Shown here piece after piece: positions 1 through 7,847 of a DNA stretch of 43,167 bases. The notes under the pieces were generated by a model, which was not told where the DNA came from, did not search any database, and worked only from the letters and a program-made list of their open reading frames with translations. Source of the DNA: Anaerostipes butyraticus (GTDB lineage Bacteria; Bacillota; Clostridia; Lachnospirales; Lachnospiraceae); NCBI RefSeq assembly GCF_016586355.1, contig NZ_BLYI01000042.1:1-43167 (forward strand), written 5' to 3'. Every line of letters begins with the position of its first letter. The first letter of the stretch is position 1. Both the position numbers and the translations under genes were made by a program.

Positions 1-6
1 CATATC

Positions 7-129
7 TCAAAAAGTTAAAAGCGCTTGGCTGGGAAGCTCCTGTCGTTGCCTCATAAGATTTCCAGTTAAGTTTAAAAAGACATTAAAATTTATCAGGGAG
101 TAGTCTGCGCTTTTTTGGCTACCTGAAAG
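7..129 (-). pseudogene. possible 3' remnant of an unidentified gene
   Basis: Forty open codons on the minus strand run from just after a stop at 130-132 to a TGA at 7-9. The translation ends in MRQRQELPSQALLTF, which reads like a protein C-terminus rather than random sequence. There is no start codon with a ribosome binding site that would make a sensible gene, so if real it is the tail of a broken gene (a transposase is possible). A 40-codon open stretch can occur by chance, so this is weak. Confidence 0.2.
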
Positions 130-150
130 TTAATGTTTCACAGTAATAAA

Positions 151-178
151 AAAGAGGTATGATTTCTCATACCTCTTT
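151..178 (-). terminator. rho-independent terminator of the ybaK-like gene
   Basis: A perfect 12-bp stem (151-162 with 167-178, loop of four bases) is followed on the minus strand by a T-rich run. The ascending arm contains the last three sense codons and the stop codon of the upstream gene, so stem and coding sequence overlap. Confidence 0.85.
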
Positions 179-634
179 ACACACATCAATCCATTTCTCT
201 GCTTTTGAACATTGTTCCAGTTCTTTCATATTCATTTCAATAGCGCTGTTCCCGCTTCCTGCTGCCGGGAAAACTGTCTTAAAACGCTTCAGAGACTGAT
301 CAAGATATACCTTAACTCCCCGGTTTACAGCAAACGGACATACACCGCCCGGAGCATGGCCGATAACCTTTTCCACATCCTGAAATGAAATCATCTTTGC
401 CTTTGTTCCAAATTCCTGTTTATATTTCTTATTATCAATTTTCACATCACCTGCCGCTACGATCAAAATTGGCTGCGGTCCGACATAAAATGACAATGTT
501 TTCGCAATTCTTGCCGGCTCGCATCCCACCGCTTTTGCTGCCAGTTCCACTGTAGCGCTGGACTGATCCAGAATCTGAATCTTATGTTCAATATGGAACT
601 GTTTTAAATATTCTTCTACTTTCTTTACTGACAT
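167..634 (-). CDS. YbaK/EbsC-family aminoacyl-tRNA deacylase
   Basis: A 155-residue single-domain protein of the YbaK/ProX (aminoacyl-tRNA synthetase-associated editing) family, which hydrolyses mischarged aminoacyl-tRNAs, classically Cys-tRNA(Pro) or Ala-tRNA(Pro), in the cytosol. Family features visible: VELAAKAVGCEPARIAKTL near residues 22-40, the DVKIDNKKYKQEFG segment, the glycine-rich HAPGGVCPFA loop near residue 100, and AAGSGNSAIEM near the C-terminus. The start was set at ATG 632-634, where GAAGGG lies six bases upstream; an in-frame ATG eight codons earlier has no good ribosome binding site. It appears monocistronic. Substrate specificity among YbaK, ProX and other subtypes cannot be decided here. 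Confidence 0.85.
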   Translation of the reverse strand: MSVKKVEEYLKQFHIEHKIQILDQSSATVELAAKAVGCEPARIAKTLSFYVGPQPILIVAAGDVKIDNKKYKQEFGTKAKMISFQDVEKVIGHAPGGVCPFAVNRGVKVYLDQSLKRFKTVFPAAGSGNSAIEMNMKELEQCSKAEKWIDVCKEV

Positions 635-721
635 ATCGTTCCCTTCTTCCTTCTGCATTTATAAAATGCTGTCATCTTCTTTTATTGTATATAATCCTGC
701 GCAAAAAGAAAAGGGTTCTTT

Positions 722-1360
722 TTATGACACAATTCTCCTGGCAATCTGATTCCAGCTTTCCTTTGTCAGAAAGCTTCCTTCTGCTTCTTCTTCCATCTCC
801 AGGAACCGGTGCCACGGAATACTGAATGACAAAATATCCTTGTCTATACACTTTCTGGCTGATGGATCTGTCAGACCGATATAACAGCAGTCTCCATTTT
901 TCTCTTCTTCCGCCATTGGATAACGAATGGCCTGGACACATCCTGCCCCAAACAGAACTTTAACATGATCCTGCGTCTTTTTATCATAGTTTGCCAGAGT
1001 CGCCAGCCCAGAAATCTGATCTGCATTTGCCAAAAATACAACCGCATCCGGATGCTGATCCGCCAGCAGTTCATTGAGTGGCACAAAGACCACATATTCC
1101 TTTGAAGTCGGTTCTGGTATCTCTGACATATAGTTTCTGGCAAGCTGGGGACTTTTTTTATAAAATTCTCCGGCTTTTGGTCCTTTTTCTCCGGTTGATA
1201 AAAAGTATTCCTTAGTTCCCTTTTCCAGCGTCTGAAATCCAAGCCCTGCTTTTCCGCCACGGCAGACTACGGTTTTATCACAAAATGCGGCCTTGCGTCC
1301 TTTTGATGCGGCATTCAGCATTGCCACTACACAGCCCCATTTTCCTTCCGGAAACTGCAT
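722..1360 (-). pseudogene. DUF169 family protein, 5'-truncated
   Basis: The translation matches the DUF169 (COG2043) family of uncharacterised proteins: KWGCVVAMLNAASKGRKAAF followed by CRGGKAGLGF and a downstream FGAGC segment. The first in-frame ATG (1358-1360) lies inside the conserved core. The same frame continues upstream as EIPSFPEGA and then meets a stop near 1407. Family members normally have a further N-terminal stretch with a PVAVK-like motif, which I cannot find in any frame directly upstream. The AAGGAG near the ATG sits only two bases away. I infer a gene that lost its 5' end; a short functional form is not excluded. Confidence 0.6.
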
Positions 1361-1565
1361 GGCTCCTTCTGGAAAACTTGGAATTTCCCTGCTTCCAGAA
1401 CGTTTTTACACGCTGTGCGCACAGACTCCCGGTCTGAAACTGCTTCCCATCACCGATCTGCCAAAACGCAGTATTTATCTTATTATCAATGATAATTCCA
1501 AGAACTGCGTTTTGCTGAAACAGTTTATAAGCTTCACTGCAGATTTTTTCAAAGAATATTAAATC
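1361..1565 (-). other. decayed or unassigned open stretch upstream of the DUF169 fragment
   Basis: On the minus strand a different frame from the DUF169 core is open for over 60 codons from a stop at 1566-1568. It reads FEKICSEAYKLFQQ, then NAVLGIIIDNKINTAFWQIG. It has no ATG, GTG or TTG start near its beginning and I do not recognise the family. It may be part of the original gene displaced by a frameshift, or the tail of another gene fused by a deletion. From 1566 to the terminator at 1633 I see no feature. Confidence 0.35.
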
Positions 1566-1632
1566 TTAGAGGTTTCATTATTATTATCTTTTTGTATTAC
1601 CCCAAAATTGAAAGGGAATCAGGATAGAAAAA

Positions 1633-1660
1633 GTGGTGCCGGCGGTAATGCCGGCACCAC
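1633..1660 (-). terminator. terminator of the sorbose-like PTS operon
   Basis: GTGGTGCCGGC (1633-1643) pairs perfectly with GCCGGCACCAC (1650-1660) around a six-base loop. A run of T follows on the minus strand, and an A/T-rich flank on the other side could make it work both ways. It lies about 40 bp after the kinase stop. Confidence 0.9.
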
Positions 1661-1701
1661 CTTTTCTCTAGAGACTGATGGTACTTTTTAATTATTACAT
1701 C

Positions 1702-2304
1702 TTATATTTTATTTTCCAGCCATTGAAGTATTTCTGGATAATTAATCTTATCATAATCACTGACATCTACTTCTATAGTATCTCCGAGCGTAAATTCTCC
1801 ATATCCTCTTTGCGTACACCTTTTATAGAATTCTTTATAATCTAAAAGATTGTCAGCCCTTTTACGATCTATTTTTATATCTGATTTATGATAACTTGTC
1901 AGAATATGCCCCCAATGTCTAGAATCATTCAAGTCCCGTTGTTTTTGTCTCTCAAATAGAATATCAATTTTACCAACAAGCCGAATCGTACATATCTGAT
2001 ATTCATATTTTTGTGCTAATTTCTCAATCGAAGATTTTTGTTTTACACTGAAAGGATAGTCAGAGATCAGACTTTCTTTTTGTAAAAACGCTTCTTCCAT
2101 TCTTTCATAATATGCTTTCCAAGCTTTTAAGATCAATTCTTCTTTTTCCTCTAAAGTATCAAATCCATACTTATCCCAGAATTCTTCTTTTATATCATCT
2201 GGTGAAAGCAATCTTAGTTTTGGAAATTTCTTTATAATGATGTCTGCCATATAACTTTTGCCAGTTCCAGGATATCCAGCTAAAAGAATTAACACTTTCT
2301 TCAT
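1702..2304 (-). CDS. P-loop kinase-like ATPase of the PTS operon
   Basis: A 200-residue protein with a clear Walker A motif, GYPGTGKS, near residues 10-17, and the general layout of small P-loop kinases (AAA_33/zeta-like). The DRKRADNLLDYKEFYKR region may supply the basic residues of a phosphotransfer lid. The chosen start, ATG 2302-2304, shares one base with the stop of the upstream dehydrogenase (TGATG), which implies translational coupling. Four extra in-frame codons upstream would lie inside the preceding gene. As last gene of the operon it probably acts on a sugar or polyol intermediate, but the substrate is unknown. Such a kinase is not part of the classical sorbose operon. Confidence 0.7.
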   Translation of the reverse strand: MKKVLILLAGYPGTGKSYMADIIIKKFPKLRLLSPDDIKEEFWDKYGFDTLEEKEELILKAWKAYYERMEEAFLQKESLISDYPFSVKQKSSIEKLAQKYEYQICTIRLVGKIDILFERQKQRDLNDSRHWGHILTSYHKSDIKIDRKRADNLLDYKEFYKRCTQRGYGEFTLGDTIEVDVSDYDKINYPEILQWLENKI

Positions 2305-3089
2305 CAATCCATCCACTCTCCACCAACTAAATTAATAGACTGACCAGTTAAATAAGAAGAACAATCTGTCAATAAGAAAATTGCTGCCTGAATTACATCC
2401 TGAAGATCTACTAATCTATGCATTGGAATATTCTTCTCAAAATATGGTAACACTTCTTCTGGATCTAAATCTCGTTTTTTGGCATATTCATACTTTAATC
2501 GATCCCACATTTCAGTATGCACAATCCCAGGGCAAATGGAATTCACACGAATATTTTTATCTGCAAACTCTTTTGCTATAGATTGTGTCAGTCCTTGTAC
2601 CCCAAATTTGCTTGCACAATACACTGTCTGCCATGAACTTGGTTTTTTCCCAGACAAAGAAGACATATTAAGAATTGATCCGCCACCATTTTTCAGCATT
2701 TTATCAATTGCCACCTGACAGCATAAAAATGTTCCTTTTAAATTAACATTCATCGTAAGATCCCAAAGTTCTTCATCACAATCCAAAAATGGAAGCATCT
2801 TTGATACTCCTGCCGAATTTACCCAAGATGTGATTGCCCCAAATTTTTCTTCTACATCAGAAGCTGCTGATTCAATCTGAGTTTTATTTGTAATATCAAC
2901 CTTATAAAATGCAACAATTCCTCCTGCATCCTGTATTTCCTTTACGACTTGCTGCGCTTTTTTTTCATCCATATCAAAAATTGCTATTTTTGCTTCTCTG
3001 GCTGAAAAGTCTTTTGCCATCGCAGCCCCCATTCCACTTGCTGCTCCTGTAATAACAATTACTTTCCCCGTTAGTTTTTCTGTATTCAT
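2304..3089 (-). CDS. SDR-family oxidoreductase, SorD-like (probable polyol-phosphate dehydrogenase)
   Basis: A 261-residue classical short-chain dehydrogenase/reductase. Visible are the cofactor glycine motif TGAASGMG (residues 15-22), an NSAG motif near 91-94, the catalytic serine in NMSSLSGKK, and the YCASK Tyr-Lys pair near 157-161, followed by CPGIVHTEMWD. An acidic residue after the second strand (FDMDE) suggests NAD rather than NADP. The PTS, SorE-like dehydrogenase and aldolase neighbours fit a ketohexose/hexitol-6-phosphate step, as SorD (glucitol-6-phosphate dehydrogenase) performs in Klebsiella. That function is inferred from gene content. It lies 11 bp after the EIIB gene in the same operon. 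Confidence 0.8.
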   Translation of the reverse strand: MNTEKLTGKVIVITGAASGMGAAMAKDFSAREAKIAIFDMDEKKAQQVVKEIQDAGGIVAFYKVDITNKTQIESAASDVEEKFGAITSWVNSAGVSKMLPFLDCDEELWDLTMNVNLKGTFLCCQVAIDKMLKNGGGSILNMSSLSGKKPSSWQTVYCASKFGVQGLTQSIAKEFADKNIRVNSICPGIVHTEMWDRLKYEYAKKRDLDPEEVLPYFEKNIPMHRLVDLQDVIQAAIFLLTDCSSYLTGQSINLVGGEWMD

Positions 3090-3100
3090 ATGAGCACTCC

Positions 3101-3574
3101 TTATTTCAAATAACTGCTAATATCTACTGGTTTATTGTTCGGCATTACCTGAATAAAAACATTTACATTTTTATCTAATAATGCCTTAAACTGATCATTT
3201 TCTTCTGGACTGGTAGAAATATTTTTGTATAATACACTCCTTCCATTTCCTGCTCCCATTCCGCCGACATCAACTTCTTCAATATTGATTCCGTGATCTA
3301 CCAGATAATTTAATACTTCCGGCCCTTTTACAAGAAGGATTGTTGGCTCATCAAGTCCCTGTGAAAAAAACGTGACCCCATCTTCTCTATTGAAAATCCC
3401 GATAGCAATTTCCTCTGGAATTGCCATCTCCAATACTTCAATCATATAATCATCTTCCGCTACCAGATCATCTACGATCACCACTTGTGTTGCTTTTTTA
3501 TTTTTTATCCACGCTGTCATAACCTGTCCATGAATCAGCCGATCATCAATCCTTGTTAATACTAAGTTTTCCAC
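3101..3574 (-). CDS. PTS mannose/sorbose-family EIIB component
   Basis: A 157-residue EIIB of the mannose-fructose-sorbose family, which passes phosphate from EIIA to the incoming sugar on the cytosolic face of EIIC/EIID. The phosphorylation site is the histidine in RIDDRLIHGQVMTAW near the N-terminus; AIPEEIAIGIF and the VGGMGAGNGR loop are also typical. I chose GTG 3572-3574, because family members begin just before the LTRIDDRLIHGQ segment and AAGGAG lies 12 bases upstream. A longer reading frame exists but would sit inside the EIIA gene. The start overlaps the end of the EIIA gene by 29 bp, so the two are probably coupled. Confidence 0.85.
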   Translation of the reverse strand: MENLVLTRIDDRLIHGQVMTAWIKNKKATQVVIVDDLVAEDDYMIEVLEMAIPEEIAIGIFNREDGVTFFSQGLDEPTILLVKGPEVLNYLVDHGINIEEVDVGGMGAGNGRSVLYKNISTSPEENDQFKALLDKNVNVFIQVMPNNKPVDISSYLK

Positions 3575-3983
3575 GACGTCTTGTTTCTCCTTCCTCAAAT
3601 AAAGTTCCTTTAATTCCATAGTAATCAGAATTTGTTGCAACCGCAACGAGATCCTTTAATGTGCTGCTTTCATTTCTTTCGGAGGCAACCGCCACTAACA
3701 TTGGCATATTCATTCCTGATACCAGACCAATTTTATGTGTTTTCGACATATACGCCGCACTTTGAAATGGTGTTCCAAAAACGATATCTGCCAAAATCAA
3801 TGTTCCATCTGCATTTTCATTTTCAGAAATGGTCTGATTCAGTTTTTCTCTATAAGTATCTGCTGTCATTCCCGGATATAATGCTACAGTTTTAATCCCA
3901 TAATCATCTCCGGTTACCATGATCAGCGATTTTAACAGCCCTTCGCAAAACTCTCCGTGACTGATCAAAATTATGTTTACCAT
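3546..3983 (-). CDS. PTS mannose/sorbose-family EIIA component
   Basis: A 145-residue EIIA of the mannose family. The phosphorylatable histidine is His9 in LISHGEFCEG. Typical later motifs are LILADIVFGTPFQSA near 63-77 and the GMNMPML loop near 90-96. It accepts phosphate from HPr and passes it to EIIB. The ATG is preceded by AGGAGG with a nine-base spacer. Its C-terminal tail (GETRRRGKLSINKD) is basic and overlaps the EIIB start in another frame. It lies 47 bp downstream of the EIIC-EIID fusion gene. Confidence 0.9.
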   Translation of the reverse strand: MVNIILISHGEFCEGLLKSLIMVTGDDYGIKTVALYPGMTADTYREKLNQTISENENADGTLILADIVFGTPFQSAAYMSKTHKIGLVSGMNMPMLVAVASERNESSTLKDLVAVATNSDYYGIKGTLFEEGETRRRGKLSINKD

Positions 3984-4030
3984 ATTTTTCTGCCTCCTGT
4001 ATTTGTTTTATATTTTTTATTGTTTGTTAA

Positions 4031-5701
4031 TTATCCTGCATATCCTAAGATTCCTGTATAGTATCCGATAATACCAACAATAAAAATTGCTACAATAATC
4101 CAAAGTGTATTTACTTTCTTTCGGAGCATCTGCCATACAAGCATTGTAATTCCAAGAGGAATTAACCCTGGTGCCAAAGAATCTAAAACTTTCTGAATTT
4201 CTGTAACACCCTCACCCACAGTAATTGCTAACGGTGTATTTACTGCCACACGTGTTGCCGCCATAGACCCTACTACCATAAGTCCAACAATACTAAATGA
4301 ATTAATAATCTTGTCAACCGTTCCATCTTTCAGGATTTTCAGCAATGAGGTTTTTCCTTGTTTATATCCTGTCATAAACATAAAGTATCCGCATGTAAAA
4401 ATTAAAACCTCAAATACTACTGTCGCAAAAATTGGCCCAAGATAACTGCCATCTAATGCCATAGAACATCCAATTCCAAATAGAATAGGGAAAAGAATTC
4501 CTTGCATTACAGTATCTCCAATACCGGCTACCGGTCCCATTAATCCTGTCCTTACAGAGTTTATATCTTTAGCTGTTACATTTTCTCCGTTTGCTCTTGC
4601 TTCTTCCATAGAACATGTAATACCATTGATGATCGGCCCAATTGTAAATACTTCTGAATTATAAAATACAAGATATTTCTTTAATTCGACTACCTGATCT
4701 TCTATTTTATCATATAATGCTCTAATTGGCGTGATCATTAAATTTGCGATTCCAAGTGCCTGTAATCTTTCATAATTGTAGCATGCTTCTGTACTCGTGG
4801 TTAGCAGCCATGTCTTAATTAACGTTTTCTTCGATAATTTCTTTTTCACTTCATTTGTTGTTTTTGCTGTTTCTTTTACTTCTTCCGTATTTTCTCCTAT
4901 TTCTTTTACTTCTACTTTCTTGTTCACAGATAAACGTCTGACTTTTTTCTTCTCTCTATGCTCTGACGTTGTTTCCTTACCCTGATTGAAATATAAAATA
5001 ATTGCTATAACCGCTGCAAAAATCGAAACTGCTGTTAAATCCAGTTTACTATACTCTGTTAAGAAAAATCCTGCAAAAAACCATGGCATTAAAGTCTTTT
5101 TTCCAAGATAATTTAGTAACATTGCGATACCTAATGCAGGCATGATTCCTCCAACAACTTCCAATGCATTGATAATACTCTCTGGTACTGCATTTAGCAT
5201 TGACTGTGCCCAGCTGCTTCCAAACATAATCATTGCAAAAGCCGGCACCCCATATAACAGCAGTGCCATACAAAATGATGGCAGATAATTCATAAGCCTT
5301 ACACCCTTAATGTTTCCTTTTTCAAGCAGCTTATCTGCCTGATGAATCCATGCTGCATTTACTGTCATATAAACCTGATTTAGCAACAATCCCAGCATGC
5401 TGAAAGGAATCGCAAATGTTACCGCCATTTTGGGATCAGCTCCAGACATTATCGTAAGTGCTGTACCAAAAATTCCTGCTACGATTGTATTACTTGGCAT
5501 GGTGCCTCCGGCTGAAATCCATCCAAGATAAATTAACTGAATTGTCGCTCCTGCGATCATACCGGTCATTGGTTCCCCCATGAATACTCCAACGAGCGTA
5601 CCGGTTGTTAATGGATAAACCAAACATTTTGTAATTGGTCCAAAGAACCACCATTGTCCACATGTTGCTAATAAAGCTACTAAAATTGCAGATATAACCA
5701 T
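4031..5701 (-). CDS. PTS mannose/sorbose-family EIIC-EIID fusion permease
   Basis: A 556-residue polytopic membrane protein. Residues 1 to about 245 are an EIIC domain with many hydrophobic segments and the IQLIYLGWISAGGTMPSN signature. Residues of about 246-295 form a highly charged linker (Lys/Glu rich, for example KKVEVKEIGENTEEVKE). Residues 296-556 are an EIID domain with STEACYNYERLQALG, GLMGPVAGIGDT and a hydrophobic C-terminus. EIIC and EIID are separate proteins in the classical man, lev and sor systems; here one chain carries both. AAGGAGG lies seven bases before the ATG. It follows the dehydrogenase gene by 12 bp in the same operon. The sugar is unknown; gene content suggests a ketose or polyol. 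Confidence 0.88.
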   Translation of the reverse strand: MVISAILVALLATCGQWWFFGPITKCLVYPLTTGTLVGVFMGEPMTGMIAGATIQLIYLGWISAGGTMPSNTIVAGIFGTALTIMSGADPKMAVTFAIPFSMLGLLLNQVYMTVNAAWIHQADKLLEKGNIKGVRLMNYLPSFCMALLLYGVPAFAMIMFGSSWAQSMLNAVPESIINALEVVGGIMPALGIAMLLNYLGKKTLMPWFFAGFFLTEYSKLDLTAVSIFAAVIAIILYFNQGKETTSEHREKKKVRRLSVNKKVEVKEIGENTEEVKETAKTTNEVKKKLSKKTLIKTWLLTTSTEACYNYERLQALGIANLMITPIRALYDKIEDQVVELKKYLVFYNSEVFTIGPIINGITCSMEEARANGENVTAKDINSVRTGLMGPVAGIGDTVMQGILFPILFGIGCSMALDGSYLGPIFATVVFEVLIFTCGYFMFMTGYKQGKTSLLKILKDGTVDKIINSFSIVGLMVVGSMAATRVAVNTPLAITVGEGVTEIQKVLDSLAPGLIPLGITMLVWQMLRKKVNTLWIIVAIFIVGIIGYYTGILGYAG

Positions 5702-5713
5702 ATATTATCCTCC

Positions 5714-6718
5714 TTAATGTTTCCCGCTAAGAGAAACCATTACTTTTCCTTTCCGTGAATATTTTTTCGTTTTAAGTTCTTCCCCCATCTCCTCTAATGT
5801 CAATCTCTTACTAATGATTTTTTTTGTATCAATCACTCCACTCTCAAGCAGCGAAATCGCTCTCCTGCTCGTATGTGGATTTAGATAAGAAGTGTATATA
5901 CTCAATTCCTTTGTATACGCCTCAAATTGATTGAATGCTACCGGTTTTTCCGGATCACCTAATCCAAACAACAATACTTTTGCTTGTTTTCCCGCAATAT
6001 GAATTGCCTGTTCCATCGTGCTTTTTAATCCGATGCATTCTATAACATAATCAATATTTAATTCTCCAGCAATTTCTTCTATCTGCTGATCTGTACATGC
6101 TATAGTTGCCCCTAATTCCATTGCTAATTCCTGCTTATTCTTTTCCCGCTCAACAACGATCAAATTTTTTGGAGCAGACAATTTTATGACTTGCAACATT
6201 AAACTTCCAATAGAACCCATACCGTACATAACAATATTCGAACCATTTTCTATATGCAGCAAATCTGCACCATGTAATACACAAGATAATGGCTCTGTAA
6301 ATGCCGCATCCTCTAAATCCAGGGAATCATCAATTTTATATACATTTTCTTCTGGAGGATAAACGTATTCTGCAAATCCCTTTGCTACACCATGCCTGTG
6401 AATACAGAAATTGGGATATCCTTTCTTACACCATTCACACTTTCCACACCCCCAGCTTGGATCACATGCCACACGGTCCCCCGGTTTAAAGTACTCACAA
6501 TTTTCTCCTACTTCTGTAACAATTCCTGAACACTCGTGGCCCAAAATAATAGGTGGTACGACAACACTTGCTCCATTTTTCCCTTCAAACTTATGAATAT
6601 CTGTTCCACAAAGTCCACACCATGCAACTTCAATCTTAACTTCATGATCTATTGGTTTACGATCTGGAACTTCCTTCACTTCATAAGTATGGTTTCCTAA
6701 ATAAAATCCAGCTCTCAT
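5714..6718 (-). CDS. zinc-dependent medium-chain dehydrogenase, SorE/galactitol-1-P dehydrogenase-like
   Basis: A 334-residue zinc alcohol dehydrogenase. Catalytic zinc ligands are visible in CGLCGTD (near 35-41), GHE (near 61-63) and the later FTEPLSC region. Structural zinc cysteines are in CGKCEWCKKGYPNFC near 92-106. The Rossmann motif is GMGSIG near 167-172, with an acidic VVERE after the second strand, suggesting NAD(H). In the sorbose operon the equivalent enzyme SorE reduces sorbose-1-phosphate; galactitol-1-phosphate dehydrogenase (GatD) is another close functional parallel. A G-rich Shine-Dalgarno (GAGGGGGG) precedes the ATG. It lies 17 bp after the aldolase gene. Confidence 0.85.
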   Translation of the reverse strand: MRAGFYLGNHTYEVKEVPDRKPIDHEVKIEVAWCGLCGTDIHKFEGKNGASVVVPPIILGHECSGIVTEVGENCEYFKPGDRVACDPSWGCGKCEWCKKGYPNFCIHRHGVAKGFAEYVYPPEENVYKIDDSLDLEDAAFTEPLSCVLHGADLLHIENGSNIVMYGMGSIGSLMLQVIKLSAPKNLIVVEREKNKQELAMELGATIACTDQQIEEIAGELNIDYVIECIGLKSTMEQAIHIAGKQAKVLLFGLGDPEKPVAFNQFEAYTKELSIYTSYLNPHTSRRAISLLESGVIDTKKIISKRLTLEEMGEELKTKKYSRKGKVMVSLSGKH

Positions 6719-6735
6719 TTATGCTGCCCCCCTCA

Positions 6736-7581
6736 TTATTGTATATTCTTAAATAAACTGATCTTTCTTTCAACAATTTCATCAATTGTATTTAAGCATG
6801 GTACGACATTTTCTCTGTTTGAAATGTTTTCTTTGTTTTTATCATAGCATTCTTTTGCCTGTCTGTTCCATCCAACCAGGAGTTCCGTTCCTACATTAAA
6901 TTTACGAATTCCAAGATTGATAACCTTCTTGACATCCTCTTCTTTTACTCCCGTACCTCCATGAATGACAAGCGGAATATCAACGACCTCTTTAATTTCC
7001 CTTAATCTTTCAAAATTAATATTGGTTTTTGATTTATACTGCCCGTGATTTGTACCAATTGCTACTGCCAATGCATCAATTCCTGTCTGTTTAACGAATT
7101 CTACAGCATCTTCCGGGTTTGTATAACATACATCTTTTTGTTCTACCACGACTCCATCTTCTGTTCCGCCAACAGTTCCCAATTCAGCTTCTACGCTGAC
7201 TCCATTTTTCTTTGCGTATTCAACAACCCTTTTTGTCCCAAGGATGTTATCTTTTAATGGCAAAGATGATCCATCAAACATAACAGAACTATATCCGGCA
7301 TCAATTGCCTTTCTGATCTCATCATAATCTTTTGCATGGTCCAAATGAAGAACTACGTCTATCCCATACTGTTCTGCCATAGATTTACAAACACTGACCA
7401 GATTTTTATGTCCGATATAATTTGCTGTTCCGCAGCTCGTCTGAATGATCACCGGTGTTCTCTGATTAACTGCCGCTTTAATAATTGATGGCAACATTTC
7501 CAAATTGTGCGTATTAAATGCTCCAATAGCCATATTAAGATCTTCCGCTTCTTTTAGTACTTCCTTTAATGTTGTATACAT
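6736..7581 (-). CDS. class II fructose-bisphosphate/tagatose-bisphosphate-type aldolase
   Basis: A 281-residue class II, zinc-dependent aldolase and first gene of the PTS operon. Family signatures: AIGAFNTHN near the N-terminus, LHLDHAKDYDEI with the metal-binding His and catalytic Asp (around residues 76-87), EAELGTVGGTEDG (around 130-142), and the later ligand motifs VAIGTNHGQYK and VIHGGTGV. It resembles the GatY/KbaY/FbaA group, which cleaves ketose-1,6-bisphosphates or ketose-1-phosphates to triose phosphates. GAAGGAGG four bases before ATG 7579-7581 fixes the start; an ATG six codons upstream precedes that site and is less likely. Confidence 0.88.
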   Translation of the reverse strand: MYTTLKEVLKEAEDLNMAIGAFNTHNLEMLPSIIKAAVNQRTPVIIQTSCGTANYIGHKNLVSVCKSMAEQYGIDVVLHLDHAKDYDEIRKAIDAGYSSVMFDGSSLPLKDNILGTKRVVEYAKKNGVSVEAELGTVGGTEDGVVVEQKDVCYTNPEDAVEFVKQTGIDALAVAIGTNHGQYKSKTNINFERLREIKEVVDIPLVIHGGTGVKEEDVKKVINLGIRKFNVGTELLVGWNRQAKECYDKNKENISNRENVVPCLNTIDEIVERKISLFKNIQ

Positions 7582-7721
7582 ACTTCCTCCTTCTTTCATG
7601 TTAAATCTTATTTCCTATCATGTTGTCACATTAAGTCATTCATGGCCATTGAATTTCTTATTTGTTTTATCTGTTGTAATTATTCTAATTAATTTTAAAC
7701 TCAAAATAAATAGACTTTGAC

Positions 7722-7735
7722 CGAAAACCCTTTCA
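7722..7735. promoter_or_regulatory. cre-like site (possible CcpA operator)
   Basis: CGAAAACCCTTTCA differs from the TGAAAACGCTTTCA form of the catabolite-responsive element at two positions. It lies between the divergent aldolase and RpiR genes, where catabolite repression of a PTS operon would be expected. The match is imperfect and based only on the motif. Confidence 0.35.
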
Positions 7736-7759
7736 CACTTAGTCCAGGTTGAAATCAAA

Positions 7760-7777
7760 TATGAAACAATTTTCATA
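7760..7777. promoter_or_regulatory. palindromic operator candidate for the RpiR-family regulator
   Basis: TATGAAA-CAAT-TTTCATA is a perfect 7-4-7 inverted repeat in the divergent intergenic region, seven bases upstream of the rpiR -35 box. TGAAA/TTTCA half sites of this kind are common for RpiR-type regulators. Its position suits control of both directions. Confidence 0.6.
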
Positions 7778-7783
7778 CCATCA

Positions 7784-7813
7784 TTGGTACTGCTTCCATT
7801 TATATGTTACAAT
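7784..7813 (+). promoter_or_regulatory. promoter of the rpiR-family gene
   Basis: TTGGTA (7784-7789) and TACAAT (7808-7813) are separated by 18 bp and lie 35 bp before the RpiR start codon. For the opposite direction I see no strong sigma-A match; the best is a TAGAAT-like -10 in very A/T-rich DNA. Confidence 0.5.
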
Positions 7814-7847
7814 TATTATAAATTTCATCATTTGTGGAGGCACCACC

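Noticed and set aside
17-114. AAAAGCGC (17-24) and GCGCTTTT (107-114) could close a riboswitch-like structure.
   Set aside because: No conserved aptamer core of any class I know is present, and no plus-strand gene follows; the DNA between also reads as a protein tail on the other strand.
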